In this document: positions 23,392 through 35,458 of the stretch, in pieces | Layout of the letters: the number at the start of each line of letters is the position of its first letter | Numbering within the stretch: the stretch's first letter is position 1 | Origin: Sequoia sempervirens | Lineage: Eukaryota; Streptophyta; Pinopsida; Cupressales; Cupressaceae | Assembly (NCBI GenBank): GCA_007258455.2 | Contig: VDFB02270651.1 | Location: 704,407,360-704,471,359 of the forward strand | Length of the DNA: 64,000 nt | Direction of reading: 5' to 3' | Notes under the pieces: model-generated | What the model was told of the DNA's origin: nothing | The model's database searches: none | Seen by the model: only the letters and a program-made list of their open reading frames with translations | Program-made: the position numbers and the translations under genes

Positions 23392-25242
23392 CTACAACTT
23401 CAAAGTTCTCTTTTGGCTATCACTCAATCCATCTGGACACTTCATATATTTAAGATAATGCATAACATCAGTATACCAAGGAGTGTGTTCAATGTTTGCA
23501 ATTGCAGCCTCTTCTTCAACATTGCAAATTTGATTTGCCTCAATATTAGTTTTTGTCATCAGTCTATCCAAGCCTTGGCCTCTTACCAGCTTAGTAATTT
23601 GTATCTCCATGTCAAAATCTTGAATCTTGTTGATCCATCTGTATCTTTTCCTTGTAACTTTAGATTGTGTTAAAATGTCTTTGACAGCAGCATGAGGGAC
23701 ATAAGCTATCACCTTTGCTCCAACAAGATATGGTCTAAATGCTTTTGTGGCCTTTATCAATGCAAAAGCCTATTTTTCCATTATGTCATACTTCAATTCA
23801 AACCCCTGTAATGATTTACTAAAGAAGGACATAGGCTATTCATGACCATCATTATTCTTTTGTAACTTAACAACATTAATAGTATGTATTGAGGCAAATG
23901 AAAAAATCTGAAAAGGCTTTGTAAAATCTAGAGACTTTAGAATGGGAGCCTCTTTGATAGCCCTTTTGATAGACATAAAGGCATCTAAAGCTTCAACAGT
24001 CCAGTCCATTTTTTGTCCTTTCTTCAACATTTTTGATATGGGCTTAATGATCTCAGCAAAATTAGAGACAAATCTTCTGACAAAATTATTTTGACCAAAG
24101 AATGATTGTATTGTTTTGACAGTTTTGGGAATAGGAATTTTATCAATAGCTTCCACCCTCTCAGGATCTATTCTAATTCCCTCTTTTGAAACAATATTCC
24201 CCAAGAGCTTACCCTTTGTGACTACAAAATGACACTTCTTTGGATTTAAACTAATACCATATTCAAGAGCTTTAATAAATACCTTTTCAAGATGTTGCAC
24301 ATGATCTTCAGCGTTCTTCAAATAAGTAGTCAAGTCATCTTGATACACCACCATGATAACATTAATCAAATCAGCAAATGCTATGTCCATGACTCTTTGG
24401 AAAGTTTCTCCGGCATTAGTGAGACCAAATGGGATTCTTGTGTATACATTTGTTCCCTAAGGAGTTGTGAATGTTGTCTTGTATTGCTCAGATTCCTTGA
24501 CTTTAACCTAATTGTATCTAGAAAACCCATCCATCATGGATAGCAATTCACACCCTGTCACCTTATGCAATATAGCCTCCATATTGGGTAAAGGATAATT
24601 ATCTTTAAGAGATGTCATATTTAAATTCTTGAAGTCCACACATAATCTGATATCACCATTCTTCTTTCTCATAGGAAATAGATTTGAAACCCATGTTGAA
24701 TGTCTGATTGGTTTAATAATTCCTCCATCCTTGAGCTTTATCAATTCCTCTTGCATTTTAGGTTCTAGCATTGGATTTATGGGTCTTTGCTTTTGTCTGA
24801 AAGGCTTGGCGTCTGGCTTCAGTGGTATTTCATGTTGAAACAAATCTTCCCTGTATGCTTTTAGATCCTCATAAGCCCAAGTAAAAACATGCTTGTATTT
24901 TCTCAGCAACTCTATCAACATTCTTCTAATTGCAGGGCTGATCCTCTTTCCAATGTATACCTTTCTTGGTGCTATCTCAGTCCCCAAGTTGACTTCTTCA
25001 ATATCTTCTCTTCTGATTGGCATTTGTTTCATTAGAGATCTATCATTTCCATCATACAGCCTCTCCAATGCCACTAGACCCTTGGGTAGTTTATTTGTTT
25101 TGAGCTGCAATATTTCCTTTCCGAACATTGTTTGCTTCCCATCCACTTCTTCAACGAAAGCACTGAAGTCAATTTCCTGGGTCTCATACTGATCTATACA
25201 ATTGAGGTATTTCAAAAGATCAGTATCATCATTGAAAACTTG
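23392..25242 (-). pseudogene. gypsy-A reverse transcriptase and RNase H
   Basis: RT begins near 25215, with the fingers region RHSTWVSNLFPMRKKNGDIR (about 24700), the first catalytic Asp in SMMDGFSRYN (about 24530) and the YxDD box as YQDDL (about 24340; Met or Val is usual at x). The thumb/connection region is at 24130-24000. The ordinary gypsy RNase H follows, with FQIFSFASIH (about 23905) and FALIKATKAFRPYL (about 23750). TAG codons at 24508-24510, 23836-23838 and near 23770 fall at expected Gln positions; the TAG near 24455 falls at an expected Trp. RT copies RNA to DNA and RNase H removes the template. Confidence 0.93.
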
Positions 25243-25722
25243 TCAGTTATAGATGTTATCAGGCACAACAGGCCTTGTCTTAAACTCAATCTGTGATACC
25301 CTAGCCAATGTGATATCTCTTTTCAGTGCCACATTTGCTAAAAAATCAGCCATTATATTCTTTGACCTATCAATCCACTCAATTGAAAAAGCATCAAACA
25401 ATTCAATTGTATCCCATACAACATTCCTATATTGTTTTAATCTTTTGTGCTTTGCTGCATATTTTGATTTGATTTGTGAAACAACCAACTCAGAATCGCC
25501 CAAAATAGCCAGCAACTTAATCTTGTGTTTCATAGCTATATTCAAGCCTATCAGTAAAGCTTCATACTCTACCACATTGTTTGTACATTCAAATGCTAAC
25601 ATAAATGAATATTTAAAAGTAATACCTTCAGGTGAAATAAATACAATCCCAGTGCCATTACCTTCTTGGCTGCATGCTCCATCAAAATACATCTTCCATA
25701 CTTTATTGCAGCTTTGTGCCAC
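25243..25722 (-). pseudogene. extra RNase H (archaeal/plant-like) between protease and RT of gypsy-A
   Basis: The segment reads as a complete type-I RNase H fold. The first Asp is in MYFDGACSQEGNG, Glu in NNVVEYEALLIGL, the second Asp in ILGDSELVVSQ and the last Asp in MADFLANVA. All four catalytic acidic positions are kept. It lies in the same frame as RT and directly upstream of it. A second RNase H of this kind is known in Tat-lineage gypsy elements, usually described after the RT-RNase H pair. Here and in gypsy-3 it comes before RT. The segment itself has no internal stop. Confidence 0.9.
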
Positions 25723-25968
25723 ATGCTTTTCAATTGGATCACTATTGGTTAATTCTTGTTGAGCTGGTTCAATTTTAAAACTTCCAAGATCAACATCACA
25801 AAAACAATTAATTTGATCTTAAGGTACACAGTCAACAAGCTGATGCATTCTTGGTTCTCTATACAATTTGACATCCTGTCCATTCACTGGAATAGTAGCA
25901 TAAGATAAATCAAACTGGACATTTCCTCCAACTGCTACTTTCCACTGTCTTGACAGAAGCATCCCAAA

Positions 25969-26535
25969 TTAAAGAGGAGTATCAATCACTGTTATATGTA
26001 TATTATAAGCCACCTGTGGATAAGCAGCTAGTTTGACTTCAACACCTCTCATAATACCTACCATAGGTATAGGTCTGTTATCCATTGCATAGCATTTCCC
26101 TTCACATGTATCAACACACAAGCCCAGCTGCTTCATAACACCTATTGGCATAATATTTATTGCAGCACCAGAATCTATCATACAATTCCTCAGCAACTTA
26201 TTATTTATAAGCAATGTGGTGAAGAAAGGATCCACTTGTGGGAAAGTTGTTAAAACATCACCTAGACAGACCTCTGAATTATTTATCTTTTCCTGCCTAT
26301 TGACTTCTTCAGAATTCATATGTTTTTTATTCCCATTTGTAATCAATTGAACAACATTATCTCTGTATTCCTTAATTTCCATCAATTCAAGTAGTGGAAT
26401 AGACATTTTTACTTGGGATAATGCCTGTGCGAAGTCAAAAGAGGAGCTATTCATCTTAATAGTCTTCTTCAGTTCTGGCGCTTCTCCTTTGCTTTCTTCT
26501 TTTTCTTTTTTACTAGGTTGACTAGACTTTTGCAT
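25969..26535 (-). pseudogene. gypsy-A aspartic protease
   Basis: The active-site motif is MIDSGAAINIMPIGVMKQLG at about 26185-26125. It is preceded by a Lys/Glu-rich linker that continues from gag, and followed by the hydrophobic flap-like segment ending near YNIHITVIDTPL. It shares the frame of RNase H and RT downstream. It would process Gag-Pol. Confidence 0.88.
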
Positions 26536-28573
26536 TTCCTTGTGTAATTCTGCAACTTTTTTCTCTTAGACAGACTTCTTTTCAATTTTATCATGCTACT
26601 TGTTCCCTGGCTTTTTTACAGTTTCCTTTGTTTCCTTCTAATCTTTTACAAAATTCCCCCAGGAACTCCATCCAACTCATTCACTTTTCTGTTTCTCAAC
26701 CAATATTTACTCCTTGCATCTTCAACTATTGCAACAGTTATTTTCTCCATTTCATCTTTAGTGAGTCTCCTTACATTGCATTGAACAGGTGTTTCAACAA
26801 AATGTGGCTGTATGTAGTCTTCATCAGAATCATAAAAAATCTGTTGTTCAGCCATATGGATATTATACTTTTGATTATAAACATCATACTCATAGCCTTC
26901 ATCCTATAAAGATAAATATCCTTCCTCAGCATGGTAAAAAGTATTCGAAGTCAAGTAAATTTTGTGATCTTCTTCATTATTCTCCATCAACATTCCCTCT
27001 TCTTGCATCCTTTGAGCTAAAACACAATAGTTTGGAGAATGTGGCTAGTTACAAACTTCACAAAAATAATTATTACTCACCATGTAAGTTCCTTTCTTGT
27101 TCAATGGATCAGGAGTCTCTTTGTTTCTTGGCCTGGCTATTACAGGTTTCCCATCTTTCTAGTCTGTATTGTAAGGCATATCATGCAGCCTTGGCCTTTC
27201 ATTTCTGTTCTCACTTTTGTATATATTCTCTTGTCTGTACTGATAATTATTTTGCTGAGGAGGCCTCAGGTTGTCTCTTTTATTAGTTATACTAGCATCC
27301 TTCCTATTATTTTCAATTGTCAATACAAATTTCTGTGCTGTAGCCAAATCTCTTGGAGATCTACTTCTCAGTTCATACCCTATCTTGGGATCAAAATCAT
27401 TTAAATAAACACTCAATACAACAGAATCTGGCAACCTTGATCCAGGAGGAACTTTAGTATGCAACTTGTTGAATTTTTGGTTGAAATCATAAATTGAATC
27501 ATTCTGATTTTTTTGAATTCTCATTAATTCATGAAGAGTTGCATCTGGAGCATTTTGATTCTAGTATTGTTCTAAGAATTTCTCTTGAAATGCTTGGAAG
27601 GAATTAATTGAGAATGTTGGTAGGCTGTTGAAAAAATCCCTAGCATCTTCAAGAAGTGACATCATGAACAACTTCATGTGTAAATCTACATAAGGCATGT
27701 CTATGTCCTAAATGAAAATATTAAAACTCCTTAAATGTTCCTCAGCTATGATTGCATTACTCCTTGTAAATTTGGGCACCATATTCCTCCAACTGTTATC
27801 CATAGGGTAAGGATATAACTAAAAACCAACTAAATTGAATTGTCTGATCATGGTTATATGCTGGGGAGGGGGAGGAATAAGCAGATGCTGATACTGATGC
27901 ATGTGATTATTGTATTGTGCATTATGATGTGGATATAATTCTGACCAAGAGGTGGATACATACCTATATGCTATGTAGGAATGTGAGGTGGACAATTTGG
28001 CTGCTTGTAGTGATTCCCTATCTGATTGTGAGGAGCATTTTGTTGATTGGAAGGCCCTGCGCCATGATCACCCTACTTGTGAGGCAGAACATACTTTGGG
28101 CCACTAGCTGTCTGATCAACAATTTGGGCTTTCTACAATTTAGCCTCTAGTTCCTTTATCCTCCTCTCTTTTAGTTCCAACTGTGCTTTTACTTCATTAG
28201 AAATTGAGAGCTCATGGTTTCCTCTAGGAGTTTGGTGATTACCCTCCATCCTCTGATCATATTCATGCTAAATTCTGATCTGTTCAGCTTCTAATCTAGC
28301 TTCAAACTCAGCTTGTTTCTGAGGATGAAGAAAAGGGAAAGTATTTCTTTGATCTTCTGAAGTACAAAGTTTTGCACTTGAATCATCTCTCCATGTATCA
28401 TAGCCATTATACGTTTCACAATGTGCTCTTGGTGCCTTACCTTTGTTTGTTATGCACATGTCCTCACCTTTTTCTTTTTCCTTATCAGCTCAATCATCCT
28501 TATGTGTCCATTTACTGCTACCAGTAGGAGCTCTGATATGACCTCCCCTATATTGATATCTTCTTCCATTCAT
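26536..28573 (-). pseudogene. gypsy-A gag
   Basis: The ATG at 28573-28571 is chosen because it follows the leader and starts MNGRRYQYRGGHIRAPTG in frame with 28459-28268. An N-terminal coiled coil (ELKERRIKELEAKL, about 28170) follows. After a damaged stretch the retrotransposon gag domain is clear at 27680-27160 (DARDFFNSLPTFS, AFQEKFLEQY, DSIYDFNQKFNKLHTKVP). A zinc-knuckle-like CEVCN(stop)PHSPNYC lies at about 27060-27015; its stop is TAG at an expected Gln. A frameshift falls between the N-terminal and central parts. The C-terminal part (26855-26646) leads into the protease linker. Confidence 0.85.
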
Positions 28574-28710
28574 GATGAACAGATGTGAATATTTCTGTCA
28601 GAGTCGCCACTAACTTTTATCAAAAATAAAAAAAATATCTAATACTTCTAGTTCCCAGCAGAGTTTGTGCAATATTTCTAACTCTATAGTTCAGGCTTTG
28701 ATTCTGATTG

Positions 28711-28729
28711 TTCCCCGGTGAAGTTGCCA
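28711..28729 (-). promoter_or_regulatory. primer-binding site of gypsy-A
   Basis: Minus strand TGGCAACTTCACCGGGGAA begins three bases after the 5' LTR end GCTAACA. It resembles the TGGCGACTCC-NC-GGGGA sites of Tat/Ogre-type elements. A second similar motif (TGGCGACTCTGACAG) lies at about 28605-28620, just before gag. Confidence 0.65.
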
Positions 28730-28732
28730 ATT

Positions 28733-30928
28733 TGTTAGCTCTCAAAAATGTAGGAAAGATGCCTCAAGAGGCTGCCAATCTCTTGATACACTTCAAGGTA
28801 ACAGACAAGGTTGGAAGAATTCAACCTTCTACTCATTAGGTGCTACAAAACCTAGGTGGGTGTACCTCTCTGAATAATGTAGACTTAACTTGTAATCAAT
28901 TTTCCTATAACAACTTGTTCACAATGGCAGATGGGAGTGAACAATTATAATTCAACTTGAAAATGGTAACAATACTCTGGTCTAGATTCTAAAATGCTCA
29001 ATTTTAAAAGATGTAAAGAGAATGAATGAATTCAAAATGATAAAATGTAGAGACCAGTGCCTTATTGGGTATGCAGAGTCAAATGAAATCAAATGAGCAA
29101 CACTTTCTGGAGAAAACTCAAATTATCTGGCATATATTATGTTTACAACTTGTATAAACATGCAAAACTGTGACTACTAAGCTCTACTTGAATAATCTAA
29201 TTGAATCTCTTTGATTACTGTGATTAACTAAAAGGATTTAGTCTTTACTTGAAAGAACAATCAATCAATCACACAAGTACAACAAATGTGTACTGATAAA
29301 TCAAATACAAACTTGTCATATCAATTTAAACAACCAGAAAGAGTCCATCTTGGAGACAACTTAGCCATACTTTCATCAAATTCAACAAATAATTGAGACC
29401 AAAAATGTGCAGCAACATCAATTGACTTTCATAAATACCTCCGATTTGAAAACATGCATCATAGTCTTTGATTTGATGAATTTATAGTATTGTATCCATC
29501 AGAAATTGCCTACTATATATTAAATAACTAATAGCTCATGATAATTACAATTGCAATAATGCTTATTTATACACAAGCATTTGGATAAAATGCTAAAATG
29601 AGAGAACATGTTAGCTTAGCACAAAAATCGGGCTCCAATCAAGCTGGAAAGCAACAGCTCTTAGGCAGATACATGTCAACGTCAATGTTTTGTATTTCTG
29701 TTAATCACCTATGAACAGTTGGCGAGACACAATATATCATCCTGCCGAAGGCAATTCAATCATTAGACATCCTGTACACATTCTGCTATCGTTGTGACTT
29801 ATTGCTCTCGGGGAGACGTCATACAGATTTTAATTATGTTGTGCCAAAATGAACTTTTCCTTATGTGCTCTCCTGTCGCTAAGACACACGAATATCTCTT
29901 GCTGATGAACTCCTTTAGCCTCATTCATATTCATTGTAGCTCATCCGGGTCGTGGAGACATCCTGTAGATCCCTTTATGCTTTCTCGAGAGAAACTTTAC
30001 CTTTTGCGTGTCGCTATGACTTAAAGTTCCTCTTGCCGACAAGCCCATCATGTATATCGCTGTAGCTTCCATCGATCGGAGAGACCTCTTGTAGATTATC
30101 CAATGCTTCACCGAAGGTCTTCAATTATCCCTGTGTTTCCAAGACAAGGCAACACCTATGCCAACAAGGATCTACATGTTTTTCATCGGCAAGACCGGAG
30201 GTCACTCGTTGAGACCTCGTGCCGATATCACTAACTCCTACCGATATTCCTTTCATCCTGTGTACATCGCCGAGACATAAATCCTTTCTCACCGAAAGCC
30301 ACAATAAACAAACCCTCCAAGTTCTGTTGGTGAGACAAACTGAATTCGCTATGAGATATCACCAAAACCTTATGTTGGGCTGAAGTGAGCACAATGCAAA
30401 AGTCGGTAAGACAAGCAAGGCTCGCTGAGACATGATGTCGATAACCCATAGCCTTTGCCGAAAATAAACCCATATGTGAAGTCGGTGAGACATATTGTAT
30501 TCGCTAAGACCACTTGTTGAAACCTTTAACCTACGCTGAAGGGACCCATAGTGCACTTGTCACTGAGACATCCAGAATTCGGCAAGACGCTAGCCCGACC
30601 GCCAAGAAAAATGCTGATAGAAGCCACCATGGTCACCGAAACAACAAAAATGTCTTGCCAATAGGCAATAGACATTTGCTAGCAAAAAAATGGATTGGAG
30701 AGACCCAAATGCTGTCACACCGAAACACCTGAAATAGAAGATATTAGCAGAAAAACACAATGGGTCAGGGAGACAATGGGCGACCCATGTTGAAATGAAC
30801 TAGAATGTAAAATATGCATGACCCAACATATTTAATGGGACAATATGGAAAAAATGGGTGAAATATGCATACGGTAGGACCAAATCTAGAAATTTATGAG
30901 TGAAAAACATCAAATTTTTACAGTCCCA
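28733..30928 (-). repeat. 5' LTR of gypsy-A, full length
   Basis: On the plus strand it runs TGTTAGCTCTCAAAAATG to TACAGTCCCA, 2196 bp. The 29406-30928 part matches the left LTR; 28733-29405 has no left partner. The minus-strand TATA box TATAAATA is at 29571-29564. The U3 part contains many copies of a GAGAC motif. Differences from the left LTR are mostly C/T and G/A. Confidence 0.8.
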
Positions 30929-31086
30929 ATAGAATATATGCATGTATGCTTCAAAAAAATGATCAAAAGGGTATGAACATATTAACCTGAAGATGAAGAT
31001 CCCTTAAGATTCTTCAGGATATCCTACCATGTAGTTTTACTTTCTTCCCAAGAACCTTTTGCATGTGCAAGAGTCTTGTATAGTAA
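30929..31086. other. TE-2 internal sequence next to gypsy-A
   Basis: Short stretch with no feature; its left border is the right edge of the gypsy-A insertion. Confidence 0.5.
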
Positions 31087-32692
31087 TTAAAGCTTTGTTA
31101 AGGAATCTATACCTTCTTCCTTAGTGTTGGGGCCGAGATTTATTTCTAATAGACTGTCAGTACTAGCAAGGGCACTGCATATAGGAGTGTGCCTTATTTT
31201 TACTAGATATCTAAGTGCCACATACTTCTTGATTACCTCTACTCTTTGACTTTGTAAGCTAAATAATTTATCCTGCAATTGCATGTAGTACCATCGTTGA
31301 TTGTCCCTATCATTTTCTAGGCTATAAACATCTACTTGAGTGCTCAACCGAATTTCATTCTGACTTATTTCATTCTTTGCATTTAATGTCTAATTAGACC
31401 AATTCAGATAGAAAGATATTAACTCTTGAGCTTCTTGTTCACAATCCTAAACATCCTTCAATTCCTTCAAGACTATGTGGTGTGCATCTATACATTTGTT
31501 TCTAATTCCTTCTAGATTTTCTTCTATAGTTCTTCATTCTAACCCATTTCCTATTTTCTCTTTCAATCCGGAGATGTATGCTTTCAATAAATCAACCATA
31601 CTCTTGATATTTTCCAAAGTGGACACAAATGAATTAAAGTTAGCACCAAGAATCACTTCTTGTAAATCTTTTAATGTTTCATCTAGGTCTTGTATGTTTT
31701 CACTTTCACGCTCATCTTGGGTTATCTCAAGTTGACTTCCTTCTTATTTTGTGATCTCTCACTTAATAGCAACACTTTTTCTCTTCTTTCTTGTTCTTTT
31801 TGTAATATTCAAGGCTTCAGTCATAGACTTTTCTTCTAAATCTATTATGTTGGGGTCCTTTGGAATTTCTAGATGCATACAAAATCCATGTAATAAGCAT
31901 TGCAACATTCACTGGATAGTTGACTTTTTAATTGTACTCAAAACAAGTTCTTTTCCTCCAAGAGTTAGACCAGTCTTTTCTATTAATTCTTGATCATCAA
32001 TAGACTTTCGCATTGGAACTAGTTTGAAGGACCAAAAAATAGTCACATCCCTTATAGCTTCTCTGGTTATTGAGTGTGCACCATCAATCCAAATAGATTC
32101 ATCATGAATCTTGCTTAATGCAATTCAAATGTACTTCTTGTCGAATTCAAACAGTGGAAATTCTACCATACATTCAATTTCTTTTCCACGAGGATTTTGT
32201 ATGCATCATAGTTTTCTTCCAATTCACTTTTCCAAAAAATACTTAATTGAATATGTGACATTTCCTCTATTTTTATGTAAATGTATGCATAAATATCTTC
32301 AGTAGGAAAAAATCTAAGGGGAATGCTAGAAAATGCACTCGTTGAATCTTCCAACATATTTTTCAAAGAACACCTCTTTATTTTAATTTACAAATTGTCT
32401 AAAACATTCAATACCTTCAAACCATCCATTGCATTAAAAATGAAAATTTTAGAAAAGAATTGTGTAAGCAAAATACCTCTTGAATTTTCTCTAGTGAAGA
32501 ATAGGGTTTTGATGTTTGGCTTCTGAAACATGCCTTGAATCCACTTCCTCTTCTTCAATTTGCATTTCCTTCGCATCAAATGAATTTTTCTTCTCAAATA
32601 TGTTTTTAAACTCCATGATTTGACCCATATCAATAAACGTGTCAGTAATAAATGCTACAAAAAAAGCTGTCAAACTTTGAGCCTTTGTATCC
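31087..32692 (-). pseudogene. ORF2 of TE-2, unknown protein related to TE-1 ORF2
   Basis: I do not recognise the protein. A possible start is ATG at 32692 (MDTKAQSLTAFFVAFI). Coding segments follow in at least two frames: 32718-32491, 32633-32388 and 32366-32163. A conserved stretch HSITREAIRDVT (about 32080) aligns with KEVIKVITGL of TE-1, followed by a Pro/Lys region and then a basic KRTRKKRK patch (about 31790), which also has a TE-1 counterpart. The C-terminal 31700-31087 is Lys/Glu/Leu-rich and probably coiled coil. Many stops interrupt it. As in TE-1, it stands after gag where pol would be. The pair argues that this ORF is a stable part of the family, not random sequence. Confidence 0.55.
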
Positions 32693-34090
32693 ATAGTTAA
32701 TCTATAGATTCTCCACAAACTTCCACATCACAATGTTTCCTTCTACAACATTTTTCAATAGCTTTAGAAATTCATTTTCCAAGAAATATCTTTGTGTCAC
32801 GACTTGACACCTGCTATTTTAGGGGATTTTAAGAATTTTTATGTTATTTCTCCCCCTAAGCTATTGCATGGGCTTAGTTTCCAAAATAATTATCTATACT
32901 GGAGGTAGGTACAAATGCATTTTATTTCCCGATTCAACTCTATTCTAGATTCATTTTTCTTTCTCCATACTTTTTCCATTTCCTTCTTAACCTCATTAGG
33001 ATCAACAAGTTCATTCCTCTTTACTAGATTATGCTATCTTCTATTCTTTCTTCTACAAAATTTTGAAATATGTTTGGGTTTATTGCAAAAGTAGCATACA
33101 ACATTTTTTTGACCAAACTAACTTCTATTCACTCTTGATCTGCATTGGTTAGCCTTATATCCAAATACATTGCATGTATAATAGTAGCCATTAAAATATT
33201 GGAACATTCTCCTTGTATTGTGTCTATTCATCATCTAACTTCTGCACTTAATGCTTCTATGTCCAAATTTCTTGCATGCAAAACATTGTCCAAAGAAGAA
33301 TCCAACATTCTAATTCATTCTACTCCTACATTCTCTTGCTTTATGTCCATATTTATTGCATGAAAAACAAATACCATTTTACAATGTTTCCTTCTATATT
33401 TCTTTGTATCCATAGTTAATCTATAGATTCTCCACAAACTTCCACATCACAATGTTTCCTTCTACAACATTTTTCAATAGCTTTAGAAATTCATTTCAAA
33501 ATATCTTTTGTCCGACGCTTTTATATTTCAGGGGATTTTAAGAATTTTTATGTTATTTCTCCCCCTAAGCTATTGCATGGGCTTAGTTTCCAAAAGAATT
33601 ATCTGTACCAGAGGTAGGTACAAATTCATTTTATTTCCCGATTCAACTCTATTCTAGATTCATTTTTCTTTCTCCATACTTTTTCCATTTCCTTCTTAAC
33701 CTCATTAGGATCAACAAGTTCATTCCTCTTTACTAGATTATGCTATCTTCTATTCTTTCTTCTACAAAATTTTAAAATATGTTTGGGTTTATTGCAAAAG
33801 TAGCATACAACATTTTTTTGACCAAACTAACTTCTATTCACTCTTGATTTGCATTGGTTAGCCTTATATCCAAATACATTGCATGTATAATAGTAGCCAT
33901 TAAAATATTGGAACATTCTCCTTGTATTGTGTCTATTCATCATCTAACTTCTGCACTTAATGCTTCTATGTCCAAATTTCTTGCATGCAAAACATTTTCC
34001 AAAGAAGAATCCAACATTCTAATTCATTCTACTCCTACATTCTCTTGCTTTATGTCCATATTTATTGCATGAAAAACAAATACCATTGAA
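32685..34090. repeat. tandem duplication (~0.7 kb) within TE-2 gag
   Basis: 32685-33393 and 33402-34090 are nearly identical direct copies at about 709-719 bp spacing. They share the stretch from ATCCATAGTTAATCTATAG to the zinc-knuckle segment GAAAAACAAATACCATT. The copies differ mainly by a small altered block at 32780-32815 versus 33495-33525 and a few substitutions. The duplication repeats the 3' part of gag. Confidence 0.93.
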
Positions 34091-34740
34091 AGATGGGTAC
34101 CTTTGTGCATTTGTTTTTCTGATAGGAATTATTCTATCTTTGATTCTTTGATTTCTAAACTTTCTCCTATTGCCTTGCATCTTCTTTTGATTGTCAACCT
34201 TGGTAGATGTCATATTTTCCTTTGAAATTTATCCTTGTTCAAGTCCCAAACCACCTTTCTCTTTATTCATCAAGCATTGTTGTAGTTATTTTGAATTTCT
34301 CCTCATGTATTCTTGCTTTCTCCAAGTTAGACCTTAGGGTTACCACTTCTTGTTCAAGCTTTTTACATTCATCAGTCTTGCTCTGAATTTCAACTTTCTG
34401 ACAATCTTCAATTCTTTTCTTTTCTTCTACTTGTACCTTTAGTATAGTGATTTCCTCATTTGATTTCTTCAATAGATTATTTACTTCTCTCTGCCTTTCT
34501 TTGAAATTCTTGATTTGTTCTCTTAGTTTCTTGATGCATTCATTTGCCTCTCCTAGTCTTTCCTTCAAGATTTTGTTCTCAGTTTCAACTCTGTCAAGAT
34601 CCTCAAGAGTAGCTTTCAGTTCTTCTTTGTCAAGAATGTGGTCATCTTCTAAATATTCAATTGTAAAAATTTCTTCCAGAGTAACATGGGTTCAAACTTC
34701 CAAGATCTTCATCAAGATGTTGGGATTTTCTCCAAGGAAC
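32850..34740 (-). pseudogene. Gag-like protein of TE-2: coiled coil plus zinc knuckles
   Basis: Minus-strand reading begins just after the primer site. It shows the coiled coil DKEELKATLEDLDRVETENK to about 34263, colinear with TE-1. A basic segment NQKKMQGNRRKFRNQ and a complete CCHC knuckle CFSCNKYGHKARECRS follow at 34080-34020, then further knuckles and CNKPKHISKFC (about 33080). The 3' part is present twice because of the tandem duplication 32685-34090. Stops and one frame change disrupt it. The expected role is RNA packaging; no protease or RT follows. Confidence 0.78.
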
Positions 34741-34742
34741 CT

Positions 34743-34755
34743 TTCTCTGATACCA
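34743..34755 (-). promoter_or_regulatory. primer-binding site of TE-2 (tRNA-iMet)
   Basis: Minus strand TTGGTATCAGAG lies right after the 5' LTR end GTTCAACA. It matches the standard iMet primer site TGGTATCAGAGC of copia elements. Confidence 0.88.
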
Positions 34756-34990
34756 ATTGTTGAACATTTGGAATACTGAGAGGGGAGGTGAATCATTATT
34801 CTATTAGAATTTTTGAACATAGAAAATGTAATCACCAAATCATATTAACTATAAGAGGAAATAAAAGTATGAAATATCCACAAATCCACATAACACATGA
34901 ACACCATGATTTTTACATGGAAAACCCAAAATGGGAAAAACCACGATGAGGATTAGCTCACAATATATTATATCCGAATATAGTATATTA

Positions 34991-35446
34991 TGTTAGTGTA
35001 ATTAATTAATTATTACACTAGCATAAGTTAACTTAGGTCATGCATCATTTAGTCCTAGGTTAGATTTTAATAAATCATTTAATAATGGGGTAATATTCCC
35101 TTCCATGTTTGTAGGGATAAGATTCATTCTAGAAGATGAGTTGTCCTTCTAGAACTTATCTCAACATTTAATAATTTCCTAGATAGGGTTCACATGTTGT
35201 CACATGTTGTTAGATCATGACACATTGGAACATCTCATGCATCTTAGGTTTTCTCTCTTGCCTATCTAATCAGGTAACTTGTACATTTGTAATCAATCCA
35301 ATTTCATAATGTAGATCAATAATAGAATCTCCATTGTGCATGCCTAGTTGCAACACTTTCTTTGTGGTTGATTAATATATTTCTTGGAAAAGGTCCTCCA
35401 TTGAAGACTGTAGCTTCAAGGACCCTGTGCATCCATAATCTCAACA
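34991..35446 (+). repeat. 5' LTR of the TRIM
   Basis: It starts TGTTAGTG and has an AT palindrome (TAATTAATTAATTATTA) near its left end. It ends CAACA before the primer site at 35447. Confidence 0.95.
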
Positions 35447-35458
35447 TGGTATCAGAGC
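35447..35458 (+). promoter_or_regulatory. TRIM primer-binding site (tRNA-iMet)
   Basis: TGGTATCAGAGC follows the LTR without a gap, a perfect match to the plant initiator-Met primer site. Confidence 0.93.

Larger units (their letters stand above)
20412..30928 (-). mobile_element. gypsy-A: Ty3/gypsy element with extra RNase H before RT
   Basis: Minus-strand order is 5' LTR (28733-30928), primer site, gag (start 28573), protease, an RNase H, RT, the second RNase H, integrase (end 22219), 3' LTR (21943-20412, truncated). The pol frame from 26535 to 22219 is a single frame broken only by stop codons, nearly all TAG. This is the best preserved autonomous element here. It lies inside TE-2 and is therefore younger than TE-2. 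No target duplication is visible because the left end has been lost. Confidence 0.9.

Noticed and set aside
25253..25762. Plus-strand frame of 169 codons
   Set aside because: It is the complement of the extra RNase H of gypsy-A, which has all catalytic residues on the minus strand.
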